NCBI RefSeq assembly: GCF_002835465.1
Contig: NZ_PIZM01000001.1
Span: forward strand, 310,001 to 374,000
Direction of reading: 5' to 3'
Length of the DNA stretch: 64,000 nt
Source of the DNA: Psychromonas sp. psych-6C06
GTDB taxonomy: Bacteria > Pseudomonadota > Gammaproteobacteria > Enterobacterales > Psychromonadaceae
In this document: in pieces, positions 24,767 to 33,964 of the stretch
How positions within the stretch are numbered: position 1 is the first letter of the stretch
Layout of the letters: each line of letters opens with the position of its first letter
The notes under the pieces: generated by a model
What the model saw: only the letters and a program-made list of their open reading frames with translations
Database searches by the model: none
Told to the model about the DNA's origin: nothing
Program-made: the position numbers and the translations under genes

Positions 24767-27388
24767 TTAATCCATTGCTAATTTAACCAACTTAGCTTTA
24801 CGTCGTCTGATTTGCAAAAACGCCATTAACCATAACAGTAGAAGCGTGGGAATATATAACCACTGTTTCGCAAGCGAGCCATCGACAGGCATTTCAACCG
24901 ATAATATAGTTTGATCCCAATCTAAGCCCATCTCTGCTCCCGGGCTATCAAAGGCAACATCGTCAATCATCATCTTGCCATCGGACTCAATGATTGTTAA
25001 TCCCATATGTTCAAGGCGAGCTTTTCCTGTTTCACCTTTAATCGGCAAATGGACATAAAAGGTAACCGGATCGCCTATATCACTTAATCCACTGACCTTC
25101 ATTTTCATATCATTCCCATCAAAGGCACGATCTAACTCAGTCACGATATTATAAGGTTCAACCTCAACATAAGAAGGTGATATTTTCTCCATGAAATATC
25201 CGGGTCTAAATAGTGCAAAAGCCAGTACTATCATGAGCATCACTTCTAGCCAGCTACAGTTATCAAAGAAAAACTTTTGCGTCGCCGCAGTAAAGACTAA
25301 TATCGCTAAGGTGGCGATAATAAACACGCCTATCCCTTCCAACCAACTGACATCAATTAATAAAAGGTCGGTATTGAAAATAAACAGGAAGGGTAAAATA
25401 GCAGTACGTAAACTATAGAAAAATGCAATGACACTGGTTTTAATTGGTTTACCACCTGAAATTGCAGCTGCCGCGAATGAAGCCAAACCCACTGGTGGGG
25501 TAACATCGGCCATAATACCAAAATAGAAAACAAACAGATGCACCGCAATCAGTGGCACTATTAGCCCATTTTGCTGCCCAACTTGAACAATCACTGTTGC
25601 GAGTAAAGATGATACAACAATATAGTTCGCCGTGGTTGGTAAGCCCATGCCTAAAATTAGGCTTAATACACCCACAAAAATCAGCATCAGTAGGATATTA
25701 CCGCCCGAAATCATCTCTACAATACTAGCCAGTGGCGCTCCAACATTAGTTAACGCAACGACACCAACAATAATACCGGCTGTCGCTGTTGCGATACCGA
25801 TGCTGATCATATTTTTAGCACCAATCTCTAATCCATCAAACAGATCTTTAACACCTGCTTTCCATTGCTGGGTTAATTTAGTTTCACCTCTAAAGTAGGC
25901 AAATAATGCCTTTTGGGTTAGCAGAATAACAATAAGTACCGCTGTTCCCCAAAATGCAGAGGTCCCTGGCGATAAACGCTCAATCATTAAACACCAGATT
26001 AATACAATCACCGGCAGTAAAAAGTGTAAACCAGAATTCACTGTCTCTTTTACCGGGGGTAAATGAACGATTGGTGCATTGGCATCTTCTAATTCAAGTT
26101 CAGGGAACTTGGCACACCAGTAAGCAATGGCAATATAAGCAGTAGCAATTAATACACTAATCACATAAACCGATGCATCACCTGCTAGGGTTTTAATCCA
26201 ACCTAAACCAAAATAAACGGTTAATGCTAATAAACAGAAAGAGAAAACAATCAGTGCCGCATTACGTAAACGAATTAATACAGCAGGAGGTTGTTTAGCA
26301 CGCTGTAATCCGTGCATTCCTGCTTTCATTGCTTCTAGGTGAACAATATAAACTAATGCGATATATGAGATAAGTGCTGGAATAATGGCATGTTTAACCA
26401 CTTCAAAATAACTGATCCCCACATACTCCACCATCAAAAAGGCGGCCGCGCCCATCACTGGAGGCATAATCTGCCCATTAACTGATGAAGCTACCTCAAC
26501 AGCGCCCGATTTTTCTGAGGAAAAGCCGACCTTTTTCATCATCGGAATGGTGAAGGTACCCGTTGTCACCACATTCGCAATCGATGAGCCGGAAATTAAT
26601 CCCGTTAAACCCGATGCAATAACCGCCGCTTTTGCAGGTCCACCACGCAAGTGCCCCAATAATGAAAATGCTGTTTTTATAAAATAATTACCGGCGCCTG
26701 CTTTATCTAACAACGCGCCAAATAAAACAAATAGGAATACAAACTTAGTTGAAACACCCAGTGCAATACCGAACACGCCTTCTGTGGTTATCCATTGCTG
26801 GTTAACAATCGTAGTTATCTTATTCGCATTGTGTGCTAATAGTTGCGGTAAGTTTGGCCCCATAAAATTAAAGGCTAAGAAAATAAGTGCAATCACCGCT
26901 AAAGGAGCACCTAAGCTTCTTCTTGTCGCCTCTAATAGTATTAAAATACCAGCAACACCGGCAATTAAGTCCATTTGATTAGGGATACCAATGCGGTTTA
27001 CTAAACCATCGTAAAAGATAAAGTAGTAACCACCCAAAAAAGCACCGAATAAAGCTAATATCCAATCAAGCGTAGGGATCCTATCTTTATTTGAACTCTT
27101 GAATGCAGGGTACGATAAAAAAGCTAAAAATAGTGCAAAGGCTAAATGAATTGAACGCGCCTTGGTATCATCAAAAACGACATTCAATGGTAAGCCAAGG
27201 TTATTCAAAAATTGTTGTAAAATAAATGGAAGCGGGGAGGAGAAATAAAGTTGAAATAACGACCATGCAATCGCCGTTATACTGATTAATAATTTAATTT
27301 TACCATGGGCATGTCGCCCGCCGGTCTCGGTTTGCTCAACTAGCTCTTGCAGTTCAGCATCATTCATCACATGAATCTGTTCGCGCAT
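24767..27388 (-). CDS. TRAP transporter fused permease (TAXI type)
   Basis: About 873 residues, the fused small and large membrane subunits of a TAXI-type TRAP transporter. A DctM-like domain shows GLTGLISGSSIANVVTTGTF and GAVEVASSVNGQIMPPVMGA, then DVTPPVGLASFAAAAISGG; a second half repeats the fold. The C-terminal 150 residues (VEPYNIVTELDRAFDG to the end) match DUF3394. It imports an organic acid using an ion gradient. The start at 27388 (MREQIHVMND) is preferred to an upstream ATG at 27436, which lies inside a hairpin. It follows its binding-protein gene on the same strand. Confidence 0.9.
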   Translation of the reverse strand: MREQIHVMNDAELQELVEQTETGGRHAHGKIKLLISITAIAWSLFQLYFSSPLPFILQQFLNNLGLPLNVVFDDTKARSIHLAFALFLAFLSYPAFKSSNKDRIPTLDWILALFGAFLGGYYFIFYDGLVNRIGIPNQMDLIAGVAGILILLEATRRSLGAPLAVIALIFLAFNFMGPNLPQLLAHNANKITTIVNQQWITTEGVFGIALGVSTKFVFLFVLFGALLDKAGAGNYFIKTAFSLLGHLRGGPAKAAVIASGLTGLISGSSIANVVTTGTFTIPMMKKVGFSSEKSGAVEVASSVNGQIMPPVMGAAAFLMVEYVGISYFEVVKHAIIPALISYIALVYIVHLEAMKAGMHGLQRAKQPPAVLIRLRNAALIVFSFCLLALTVYFGLGWIKTLAGDASVYVISVLIATAYIAIAYWCAKFPELELEDANAPIVHLPPVKETVNSGLHFLLPVIVLIWCLMIERLSPGTSAFWGTAVLIVILLTQKALFAYFRGETKLTQQWKAGVKDLFDGLEIGAKNMISIGIATATAGIIVGVVALTNVGAPLASIVEMISGGNILLMLIFVGVLSLILGMGLPTTANYIVVSSLLATVIVQVGQQNGLIVPLIAVHLFVFYFGIMADVTPPVGLASFAAAAISGGKPIKTSVIAFFYSLRTAILPFLFIFNTDLLLIDVSWLEGIGVFIIATLAILVFTAATQKFFFDNCSWLEVMLMIVLAFALFRPGYFMEKISPSYVEVEPYNIVTELDRAFDGNDMKMKVSGLSDIGDPVTFYVHLPIKGETGKARLEHMGLTIIESDGKMMIDDVAFDSPGAEMGLDWDQTILSVEMPVDGSLAKQWLYIPTLLLLWLMAFLQIRRRKAKLVKLAMD

Positions 27389-27416
27389 AATCACTTCTTT
27401 GAATTGCTTAAAAGAC

Positions 27417-27444
27417 AAAAGGCAGTGAAAAATCAACTGCCTTT
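27417..27444 (-). terminator. Attenuator between TAXI binding protein and permease
   Basis: On the minus strand, AAAGGCAGT pairs with ACTGCCTTTT across a 9-nt loop, followed by a T-rich stretch. It lies just after the binding-protein stop and before the permease start, so it probably ends part of the transcripts and keeps permease levels low. Confidence 0.75.
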
Positions 27445-27470
27445 AAAATAAGAGAATTTAAACGGGGAAA

Positions 27471-28433
27471 TTACATCCAACCACGTTCTTTATAATATTT
27501 AACCGCGCCATCATGAAGTGGTGCTGATAATGCATTTTTAATCATATCTTCTTCTTTTAGATTAGCAAAAGCAGGATGTAACTTTTTGAAACGCGCAAAG
27601 TTATCAAATACCGCTTTTACCACTTGGTAAACTGTTTCGTCATCAGTTTTTGTTGAACTTACAAACGTTGCAGCAACACCAAATGTTTGCACATCTTTAT
27701 CTGTCCCTTTGTACATGCCACCAGGGATAATTGCTGGTGCATAGAATGGGAAATCAGCGATTAATTTATCGATTTCAGGACCGGTTACTGGTGCGATTTT
27801 AGAATCACAAGAGACGCCCGCTTCTTTGATTGCACCCGATGGATGACCTACTGTATAAGTGATCGCATCTAAATTGTTATCACATAATGCAGCCGACATT
27901 TCAGCTGCTTTAAGCTCCGATTTTAAGCTGAAATCTTTCATTTGAAAGCTTTTAGCATCCATCACAACTTCCATTGTGCCGCGTGTACCAGAGCCTGGAT
28001 TACCCACGTTAACGCGCTTGCCTTTTAAATCATCAAAGCTGTTAATACCAGAATCAGAGCGAACGACTAAAGTAAAGGGTTCAGGGTGAACAGAGAAAAG
28101 TGCACGAAGTTCTTTATTTTGTTTACCTTCAAATTTACTCGTACCGTTGTAAGCATGATATTGCCAATCAGACTGAGCAACGCCCATGTCTTGCTCGCCA
28201 GCACCAATTGCATTGATATTGGCAACTGAGCCACCTGTTGAAGGTGCGTTACATTTAATGTTGTGATCTTTAATACCACGATTTACTAACTTACAGATAG
28301 ATTGACCAACGACATAATACACGCCCGTTTGACCACCCGTACCGATTGTGACAAATTTTTGCTCTGCAGCGGTTACCATTGACGTTGATAAAACTAATGC
28401 GCCCAAGATTGAGCGTTTAAAGATCTTATTCAT
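27471..28433 (-). CDS. TRAP transporter binding protein, TAXI family
   Basis: 320 residues with a signal peptide ending in TMVTAAEQ. The TAXI-family start is clear: FVTIGTGGQTGVYYVVGQSI, then APSTGGSVANINAIGAGEQD and GKRVNVGNPGSGTRGTMEVV. It binds the substrate in the periplasm and hands it to the fused permease encoded downstream. The ligand of most TAXI systems is unknown; glutamate and other organic acids are known for some. Confidence 0.93.
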   Translation of the reverse strand: MNKIFKRSILGALVLSTSMVTAAEQKFVTIGTGGQTGVYYVVGQSICKLVNRGIKDHNIKCNAPSTGGSVANINAIGAGEQDMGVAQSDWQYHAYNGTSKFEGKQNKELRALFSVHPEPFTLVVRSDSGINSFDDLKGKRVNVGNPGSGTRGTMEVVMDAKSFQMKDFSLKSELKAAEMSAALCDNNLDAITYTVGHPSGAIKEAGVSCDSKIAPVTGPEIDKLIADFPFYAPAIIPGGMYKGTDKDVQTFGVAATFVSSTKTDDETVYQVVKAVFDNFARFKKLHPAFANLKEEDMIKNALSAPLHDGAVKYYKERGWM

Positions 28434-29088
28434 TAATGTTCCCTTTTGGTTGAAATAAACGACCTATTATGGCGTTATCCATTAATGAAACAAGCTTGAA
28501 AAGCAGTATTTGCGATCAAGATAGAGTAATCAGAATTTAAAAAGTGTAACAAAACTGGTAACTTGGCTTTATTATTACTCATTTATAGATAGCAGGTTGC
28601 TTTTAAAGTTCATCGTCTTTTGATTTGAACGTTGTTAATGGACAAAATGATATAATTTTAGCCAAGTAAAATCATTAGATAAGAAACATGGAGTAAGTAA
28701 GGGAGATAGTTAAATCGCATTAATATTTCCGGCTTACACTTTGTCATTGTAAGCAACTACTTTTTTAATAAATTGTACATGATCGAGGCTGGTATTTTTC
28801 TGTAAACTCTGGCGTGGTCAATATGGCACATTAAATAGTTCGCTTTAAAACATTATGAGTACACATTATTAGCCCCTATTTAGGGGTTGTTGCTTGAATT
28901 TTTTGAAAAAAATGTACCAATAAATGAACTGATTTTACATTCTTATCGTATAAGTTAAGTATCTAATATTGTATATATTGGGGCACAAACAAATATGATA
29001 CGTATATTCATTGCACCTATACAATAAATAACAAATAACAGATTAACTAAATCAACAATTACTTTTAGCAGGGCTGATAAATAACATT
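28434..29088. other. Long divergent intergenic region
   Basis: 655 bp, AT-rich. One small hairpin is seen near 28869-28886 (CCCCTATTTAGGGG) without a strong T-run. No open frame with a ribosome binding site was found. Confidence 0.4.
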
Positions 29089-30564
29089 ATGGTAACTTCA
29101 CAGAAAAGTAAAAAAATCGCAATCATAGGTGGTGGTATAGCAGGCGCGTCTGTTGCTTTATACTTAAGTGAAATAGGGCTTGAAGTCAGTTTGTTTGAAA
29201 AAGGAACAAGCCTAGTCAATGGTCCCCCCATCTGTCATTTACATGCTGGTGGCAACTTATATCGTGAAATATCCGATAGCCAATGCGTCACCTTATTAAA
29301 AGAGTCTATCGAAACGCTTCGTTTGTTTCCTGACTCAATTGATTATCGTCCGACAGTCATTGCTGTACCTAAAAGAGACAGTGGTGACGCACTTGCACTT
29401 TTACCACGTTTAAAAATGTTAACAAAAGAATATGAGCAGCTCATACAGAAAGATGCTCATAATGAAGTCCTTGGGGCCGCCAAAGATTACTATCGTTTAT
29501 TTGAGTTAGAAGAGATGCAGCAATTAGCATTGCTTGATGAAGTCCCTGTCCCTTCTACACCAGAAGAGTGGATGATACCGATTGCTAAGCATGTTGATCT
29601 AACCACACTTAAATTTCCCTTAGTGCTTGTGCAAGAATTCGGTTGGAATGTCTTCAGATTGGGGGCAAGTGCCGTATTATCATTAGAAAAGAACCCGAAA
29701 AGCAAAATTCTACTGAATACCCAAGTTACTCAATTAACACACTCTCAAGACAAAGGATGGAAAGTCTCATTTGAACAAGAGCAACAACAATCTGCTGAAT
29801 ATTTCGATTATATAATTAATGCTGCAGGCTTTAAAAGCGGTGAAATAGATGACGCAGCAGGTTTCCATAAACACCGTTTTGTCGAGTTTAAGGCCGCTTA
29901 TGTAACGCAATGGGAAGGTACCGGTAGCTTTTGGCCTGAAGTTATTTTTCACGGTGAGCGTGGAACACCTCACGGAATGGCTCAATTTACACCTTATCCA
30001 GACAACGTAATACAGTTACATGGTATGACTGAAAAAATCACCTTGTTTGATAAAGGACTAATTGCCAATGATGAAAACAGCGCACAACCTAAACTTGATA
30101 AGTATTTCTTAGACAAAATTTATAAAGGCTGGTCTTTGGATGAAGTTAAACTTCGCACTGAGAGAGCTATTGAGCATATGGCAGAGTTTATACCTCGCTT
30201 TTCAGCAGCAAGGGTAACGGATGTACCGCTATTTGGTGCACAGCAGATACCGGGTGATGATGCCAATCTTCGCGCCGCTGGTGTTTCATTTGAAGATAAT
30301 AACTACGCAAGATGTGAAATAGTGAAGGCCTCTTCCGTTTTAACCTGTGCTGATGAAATAACGAAACAGTTAATTAAATTAGGTTATGTTAATCAATCGG
30401 TTCAAGGCTCGAGAAAGTTTTCGATTACTAACTCCATTAGTGATGAAGCGATTACCCAACGGGCTTTAACCTACACCAAGCAACGTGGGTATCCAAGTGG
30501 ATTAGCTTATCGAAATATTAAACAAAAATTTAATAAGAAAGAGTTGCAAATGAGTTTTGCTTAA
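29089..30564 (+). CDS. FAD-dependent oxidoreductase (DAO type)
   Basis: 491 residues. The N-terminal dinucleotide-binding motif is IAIIGGGIAGASVALYLSE, followed by the acidic end of strand 2 (EVSLFEKG). The pattern CHLHAGGNLYREI and a C-terminal DVPLFGAQQIPGDD fit the D-amino-acid oxidase superfamily. The substrate is unknown. It is soluble, with no signal peptide. The gene stands alone; the upstream ribosome binding site is weak. Confidence 0.75.
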   Translation: MVTSQKSKKIAIIGGGIAGASVALYLSEIGLEVSLFEKGTSLVNGPPICHLHAGGNLYREISDSQCVTLLKESIETLRLFPDSIDYRPTVIAVPKRDSGDALALLPRLKMLTKEYEQLIQKDAHNEVLGAAKDYYRLFELEEMQQLALLDEVPVPSTPEEWMIPIAKHVDLTTLKFPLVLVQEFGWNVFRLGASAVLSLEKNPKSKILLNTQVTQLTHSQDKGWKVSFEQEQQQSAEYFDYIINAAGFKSGEIDDAAGFHKHRFVEFKAAYVTQWEGTGSFWPEVIFHGERGTPHGMAQFTPYPDNVIQLHGMTEKITLFDKGLIANDENSAQPKLDKYFLDKIYKGWSLDEVKLRTERAIEHMAEFIPRFSAARVTDVPLFGAQQIPGDDANLRAAGVSFEDNNYARCEIVKASSVLTCADEITKQLIKLGYVNQSVQGSRKFSITNSISDEAITQRALTYTKQRGYPSGLAYRNIKQKFNKKELQMSFA

Positions 30565-30671
30565 TAAAACCAACAACATCACTTTATTAAGCATTTATTT
30601 TAACTCTGCCAGACGATAATAATACAAGCCTACTTCATTAAAAAACGGGCTGTAATTGATCAGAAAGAATC

Positions 30672-30699
30672 AAAAGCGAGCATTAAGTTCGCTTTTTGC
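30672..30699 (+). terminator. Terminator after the FAD oxidoreductase gene
   Basis: AAAAGCGA (30672-30679) pairs with TCGCTTTT (30689-30696) across a 9-nt loop and is followed by more T residues. About 110 bp after the stop codon. Confidence 0.65.
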
Positions 30700-30741
30700 T
30701 TTAAACACCCCCGTTTTCGAAATCTGAAAATTTTTTTATAC

Positions 30742-30956
30742 CATTCGAAATTAGGTGGCAGATTTAACTTCTTTCTTGATCTGTATTGGCGTAATAGCCC
30801 ATTAGTATTTCCGTGAAGCCCTCACTGCCATGAGCAGTAAGGAACTACAAAGTAAACACCACACCTTAAGTCTTCAGTCATCACTTCATGATAAGCAAAC
30901 TCCTTACCGTTATCCGCTGTGATGGTTAGTACTGCATTTTTAAAGAGGTAATGTCG
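30742..30956 (-). pseudogene. IS30-family transposase remnant
   Basis: The minus strand translates to LTITADNGKEFAYHEVMTED, then GVYFVVPYCSWQ, an in-frame stop, and GLHGNTNGLLRQY. This is the second half of an IS30 DDE domain, where relatives have DNGKEF, PYASWERG and NENTNGLIRQY. The catalytic Glu region (NEN) reads HGN, so the last acidic residue is lost as well. Both ends of the gene are missing and no inverted repeats were found. It is a dead fragment; its limits are approximate. Confidence 0.8.
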
Positions 30957-31047
30957 TTAACCTTCTTTATTTAGCTCATGAGGATTTACTTAAAGCTATA
31001 AGAAGGGCTGATATTTATTCAAAGTCTTCAAATCAATAGGCATAGAA

Positions 31048-31461
31048 ATGAAGCGACTAAGCATTGACTTGACCTCTTTATCTAACCCATTAATTACTAA
31101 AGGCTCAGAAAAATTTGTTGAGCTAATCAATATTATTGCAACCATAGAGAGAACATTGGATACATTAAAATGGGCTCAAGAACACTTCCCCTTATTGCTT
31201 GTAGACCAATGTCATCCATCCACAAGCGATGATTCTGAAGGCAACGATATTGTTCTTATCGACTCTCAATGAAAGGTTAAAGTTAGAATTCAAGTATGTG
31301 ATGTGGTATCAAATAAAGCATTTCAAAATGGTAAAGAAAAAAGTGATATTAAGAATTTAGGATGTGTAAATGGTGTTCCTGATGATGGCGTAAAGCGATA
31401 CATTGCAACGTCTTCTGAATTTACAAATGTGTTGAATTCATCTAAACGAAAATGGACTTGA
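31048..31461 (+). pseudogene. Small gene interrupted by an in-frame TGA
   Basis: An ATG frame of 74 codons ends at TGA (31270-31272), and the same frame then stays open for another 62 codons to a TGA at 31459-31461. The first part reads MKRLSIDLTSLSNPL and the second part KVKVRIQVCDVVSNKAF. Together they would make a protein of about 137 residues. I do not recognise it. The long open stretch after the stop suggests a gene broken by one substitution, but two unrelated frames cannot be excluded. It lies among other decayed sequences. Confidence 0.45.
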
Positions 31462-32075
31462 ATGTGTTACAGCTATTGCCCAATAAATATATCAAATACC
31501 TCAACAGTGCTACTAAAAATTATACCTGCATCTGTTGTGGCTAAGTAGAATTAGCCACAATTTCTATGGCTCTATCTCAGAAAAGGGCACAAAGCGCCTT
31601 AGAAATTTTGCAGTTTATGATTCCAATTGCACTCAATACTTGAATTATACTCCTCCATTTTCTTTTTGTCATAATACACCTCAATAATTAGATTATATTC
31701 CATCATTAAAGTACCCTGTAGAATTAATCCAGAGTATTATTATGCGGGTTACTATAATATTAAAAATAATTGTAGTTGTAGAATAAAAACTAGGCTGTCG
31801 AGCTTGAACCGGCGATATATCTCTTGTGTATCTTTCTGTAGCGGAGTAAAATACAGTGTCTTTAAACTTCATCGTAGGAATTACTCTAGTGCAAATTACG
31901 CCGCCTTAAAATCCTTCCCTCTGTTTTATTAATACCTAAGTACCTTGCTTATCTTCGCGCACTCTTATCACTGCATTTTTGCAGGTTTTCTTGCGCCAAA
32001 ATTTTACGTTAAAAGTACACACCATATGCTGATTTTCTTTGGTAATGGTTAGCTGTATGAATTATTGGAACTCTC
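31462..32075. other. Intergenic region with repeat copy, otherwise unrecognised
   Basis: 614 bp. It holds one copy of a 36-bp repeat (31572-31608). The rest has many stops in all frames and looks like decayed DNA; no gene was recognised. Confidence 0.4.
31572..31608 (+). repeat. 36-bp repeat, copy 1
   Basis: Starts CTATCTCAGAAA and contains GGGCACAAAGCGCC then TAGAA. It matches 33628-33663 with two substitutions and one indel, and part of it (AAAGCGCCTTAGAAA) recurs inverted at 36791-36805. The copies lie on each side of the first SulP gene in direct orientation. Confidence 0.75.
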
Positions 32076-33566
32076 ATGTTTAAAAAAATCAAAATTAACT
32101 GGATCTCAAATGTCCGAGGCGATCTGCTTGCTGGCATTGTCGTCGCACTCGCCTTAATTCCAGAAGCTATTGCATTTTCTCTCATTGCAGGGGTTGATCC
32201 GAAAGTAGGCTTGTATGCTTCATTTTGTATCTGTGTTGTTATCGCCTTTAGCGGTGCGCGTCCTGGAATGATTTCGGCAGCCACCGGTGCCATGGCATTG
32301 CTGATGGTCACGCTCGTTAAAGATCATGGTCTCGAATACCTGTTAGCTGCTTCCTTGTTGACAGGAGTCATACAAATTTTAATCGGTTATCTGAAGCTTG
32401 CCGATCTAATGAGGCTTGTATCACGATCTGTAATAACAGGTTTCGTTAATGCCCTGGCCATTCTTATTTTCCTGGCTCAGCTTCCCGAACTGACCGATGT
32501 GACCTGGCATGTCTATGCTATGACCGGCTTCGGCTTAGCTATTATCTATCTGTTTCCTTATATTCCTACTATCGGAAAAGTCATTCCTTCTCCTTTAGTA
32601 TGCATAGTGGCCTTAACGGTTGTCGCTAGCTATACAGGCATGGAAATACGGACCGTTGGTGATATGGGGAATTTACCCGATTCACTTCCTATCTTTCTAT
32701 GGCCGGATGTACCTTTAACATTAGAGACACTGCAGATTATCCTGCCTTATTCACTCGCATTAGCTATTGTCGGGTTGCTTGAATCTATGATGACAGCGAC
32801 CATAGTAGATGATTTAACCGATACCGATAGTGACAAGAACAAAGAATGTAAGGGGCAGGGGATTGCGAATATTAGTGCTTCATTGATGGGTGGTATGGCA
32901 GGCTGCGCCATGATCGGACAATCTATTATTAATATTAAATCAGGGGGACGCGGGCGCTTGTCGACTCTAAGCGCAGGAGTGTTCCTCTTGATTATGGTGC
33001 TGTTTATGGATCAATGGCTCAAACAGGTGCCCATGGCGGCACTCGTTGCGGTGATGATCATGGTTGCGATCAGCACCTTCTCCTGGAATTCCATTATTGA
33101 TATTAAGCGTCATAGCATGCCTGCTAATGTCGTTATGATCTCAACTGTTGTGGTAGTTGTCGTGACTCATAATTTAGCGATTGGTGTGTTGATAGGGGTG
33201 GTGCTGGCTTCACTTTTCTATGCTAATAATAGCCGAAGTATTATGGCCGTCAGTGATGAGGTGATTAAGGAAGGAGAACATATGACGCATAAGGTTCATG
33301 GACAGATCTTTTTTGCATCATCGGATCACTTCTATGAGATGTTTGATTTTGAAGAGGTGGCAGATAAAATTACCTTAGATTTCACCTCTGCTCATTTCTG
33401 GGATATAACTGCTGTGGCTTCACTAGATAAGCTAATATTAAAGTTTAGAAAGCTAGGTGCAAGTGTTGATATTGTTGGCATGAATGAAGAGAGCTCTGCC
33501 CTTATAGATAAATTCGCTATTTATGATAAACCTGACAAGCTTGCTAAAGTCGGGACGGGTCATTAA
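32076..33566 (+). CDS. SulP-family anion transporter 1
   Basis: 496 residues. The SulP membrane domain begins [20 protein letters not shown], with [12 protein letters not shown] and [15 protein letters not shown]. The C-terminal STAS domain (about 400-496) begins [19 protein letters not shown] and contains [12 protein letters not shown]. SulP proteins import sulfate, bicarbonate or other anions. It shares many segments with the second SulP protein at 55722. Its codons look somewhat richer in G and C than its neighbours, and it lies between repeat copies in a decayed region, which hints at transfer. The substrate is unknown. Confidence 0.88.
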   Translation: MFKKIKINWISNVRGDLLAGIVVALALIPEAIAFSLIAGVDPKVGLYASFCICVVIAFSGARPGMISAATGAMALLMVTLVKDHGLEYLLAASLLTGVIQILIGYLKLADLMRLVSRSVITGFVNALAILIFLAQLPELTDVTWHVYAMTGFGLAIIYLFPYIPTIGKVIPSPLVCIVALTVVASYTGMEIRTVGDMGNLPDSLPIFLWPDVPLTLETLQIILPYSLALAIVGLLESMMTATIVDDLTDTDSDKNKECKGQGIANISASLMGGMAGCAMIGQSIINIKSGGRGRLSTLSAGVFLLIMVLFMDQWLKQVPMAALVAVMIMVAISTFSWNSIIDIKRHSMPANVVMISTVVVVVVTHNLAIGVLIGVVLASLFYANNSRSIMAVSDEVIKEGEHMTHKVHGQIFFASSDHFYEMFDFEEVADKITLDFTSAHFWDITAVASLDKLILKFRKLGASVDIVGMNEESSALIDKFAIYDKPDKLAKVGTGH

Positions 33567-33627
33567 AGAAACTGCTCTAGTAGCTTGAGGGTAGTGTTCA
33601 AAAATCTGTGCCATTCCTGTTTTAGTA

Positions 33628-33663
33628 CTATCTCAGAAAGGGGCACAAAGCGCCATAGAATTT
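33628..33663 (+). repeat. 36-bp repeat, copy 2
   Basis: Second copy of the repeat at 31572-31608, 62 bp after the SulP stop codon. Confidence 0.75.
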
Positions 33664-33683
33664 ATGTGCACTTTTGATGTATC

Positions 33684-33715
33684 TAACGTCCGCTGTTCCG
33701 ACAAAGCAGACGTTA
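33684..33715. repeat. Palindromic intergenic hairpin
   Basis: Inverted repeat TAACGTCCGCT / AGCAGACGTTA (33684-33694 and 33705-33715) with one mismatch and a 10-nt loop. GTCCGCT/AGCAGAC palindromes of this look occur between genes in many proteobacteria. It may also end SulP transcripts, though no T-run follows directly. Confidence 0.55.
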
Positions 33716-33964
33716 CCTTTAAGTCATTCCGCCCCCAAGCGTATTTATAATATGCAAAATAGGTAAAAATATTACTTAACCACATAGTTTTATAAAAATT
33801 TAAAAAAACTGCAATATCGGCAATTTGCATGCTGTTCGTTATCTTTTTTAGAATGTTTTATGTGCATAACATGACATATTTATTAATAACTTAATATGTT
33901 ATTTGTGTTTCTAATACAGTAAACCTATGTTTAGACTTTAGTTAATTTAAAGTCAAATTACCGT

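Larger units (their letters stand above)
33567..33964. other. Intergenic region with repeat copy and hairpin
   Basis: 398 bp holding repeat copy 2 (33628-33663) and a hairpin (33684-33715). The last 130 bp before the next gene are very AT-rich. Confidence 0.5.

Noticed and set aside
33684-33715. Possible integron attC site
   Set aside because: Only the outer stem resembles attC. There are no paired inner core sites, no cassette array and no integrase in the window.
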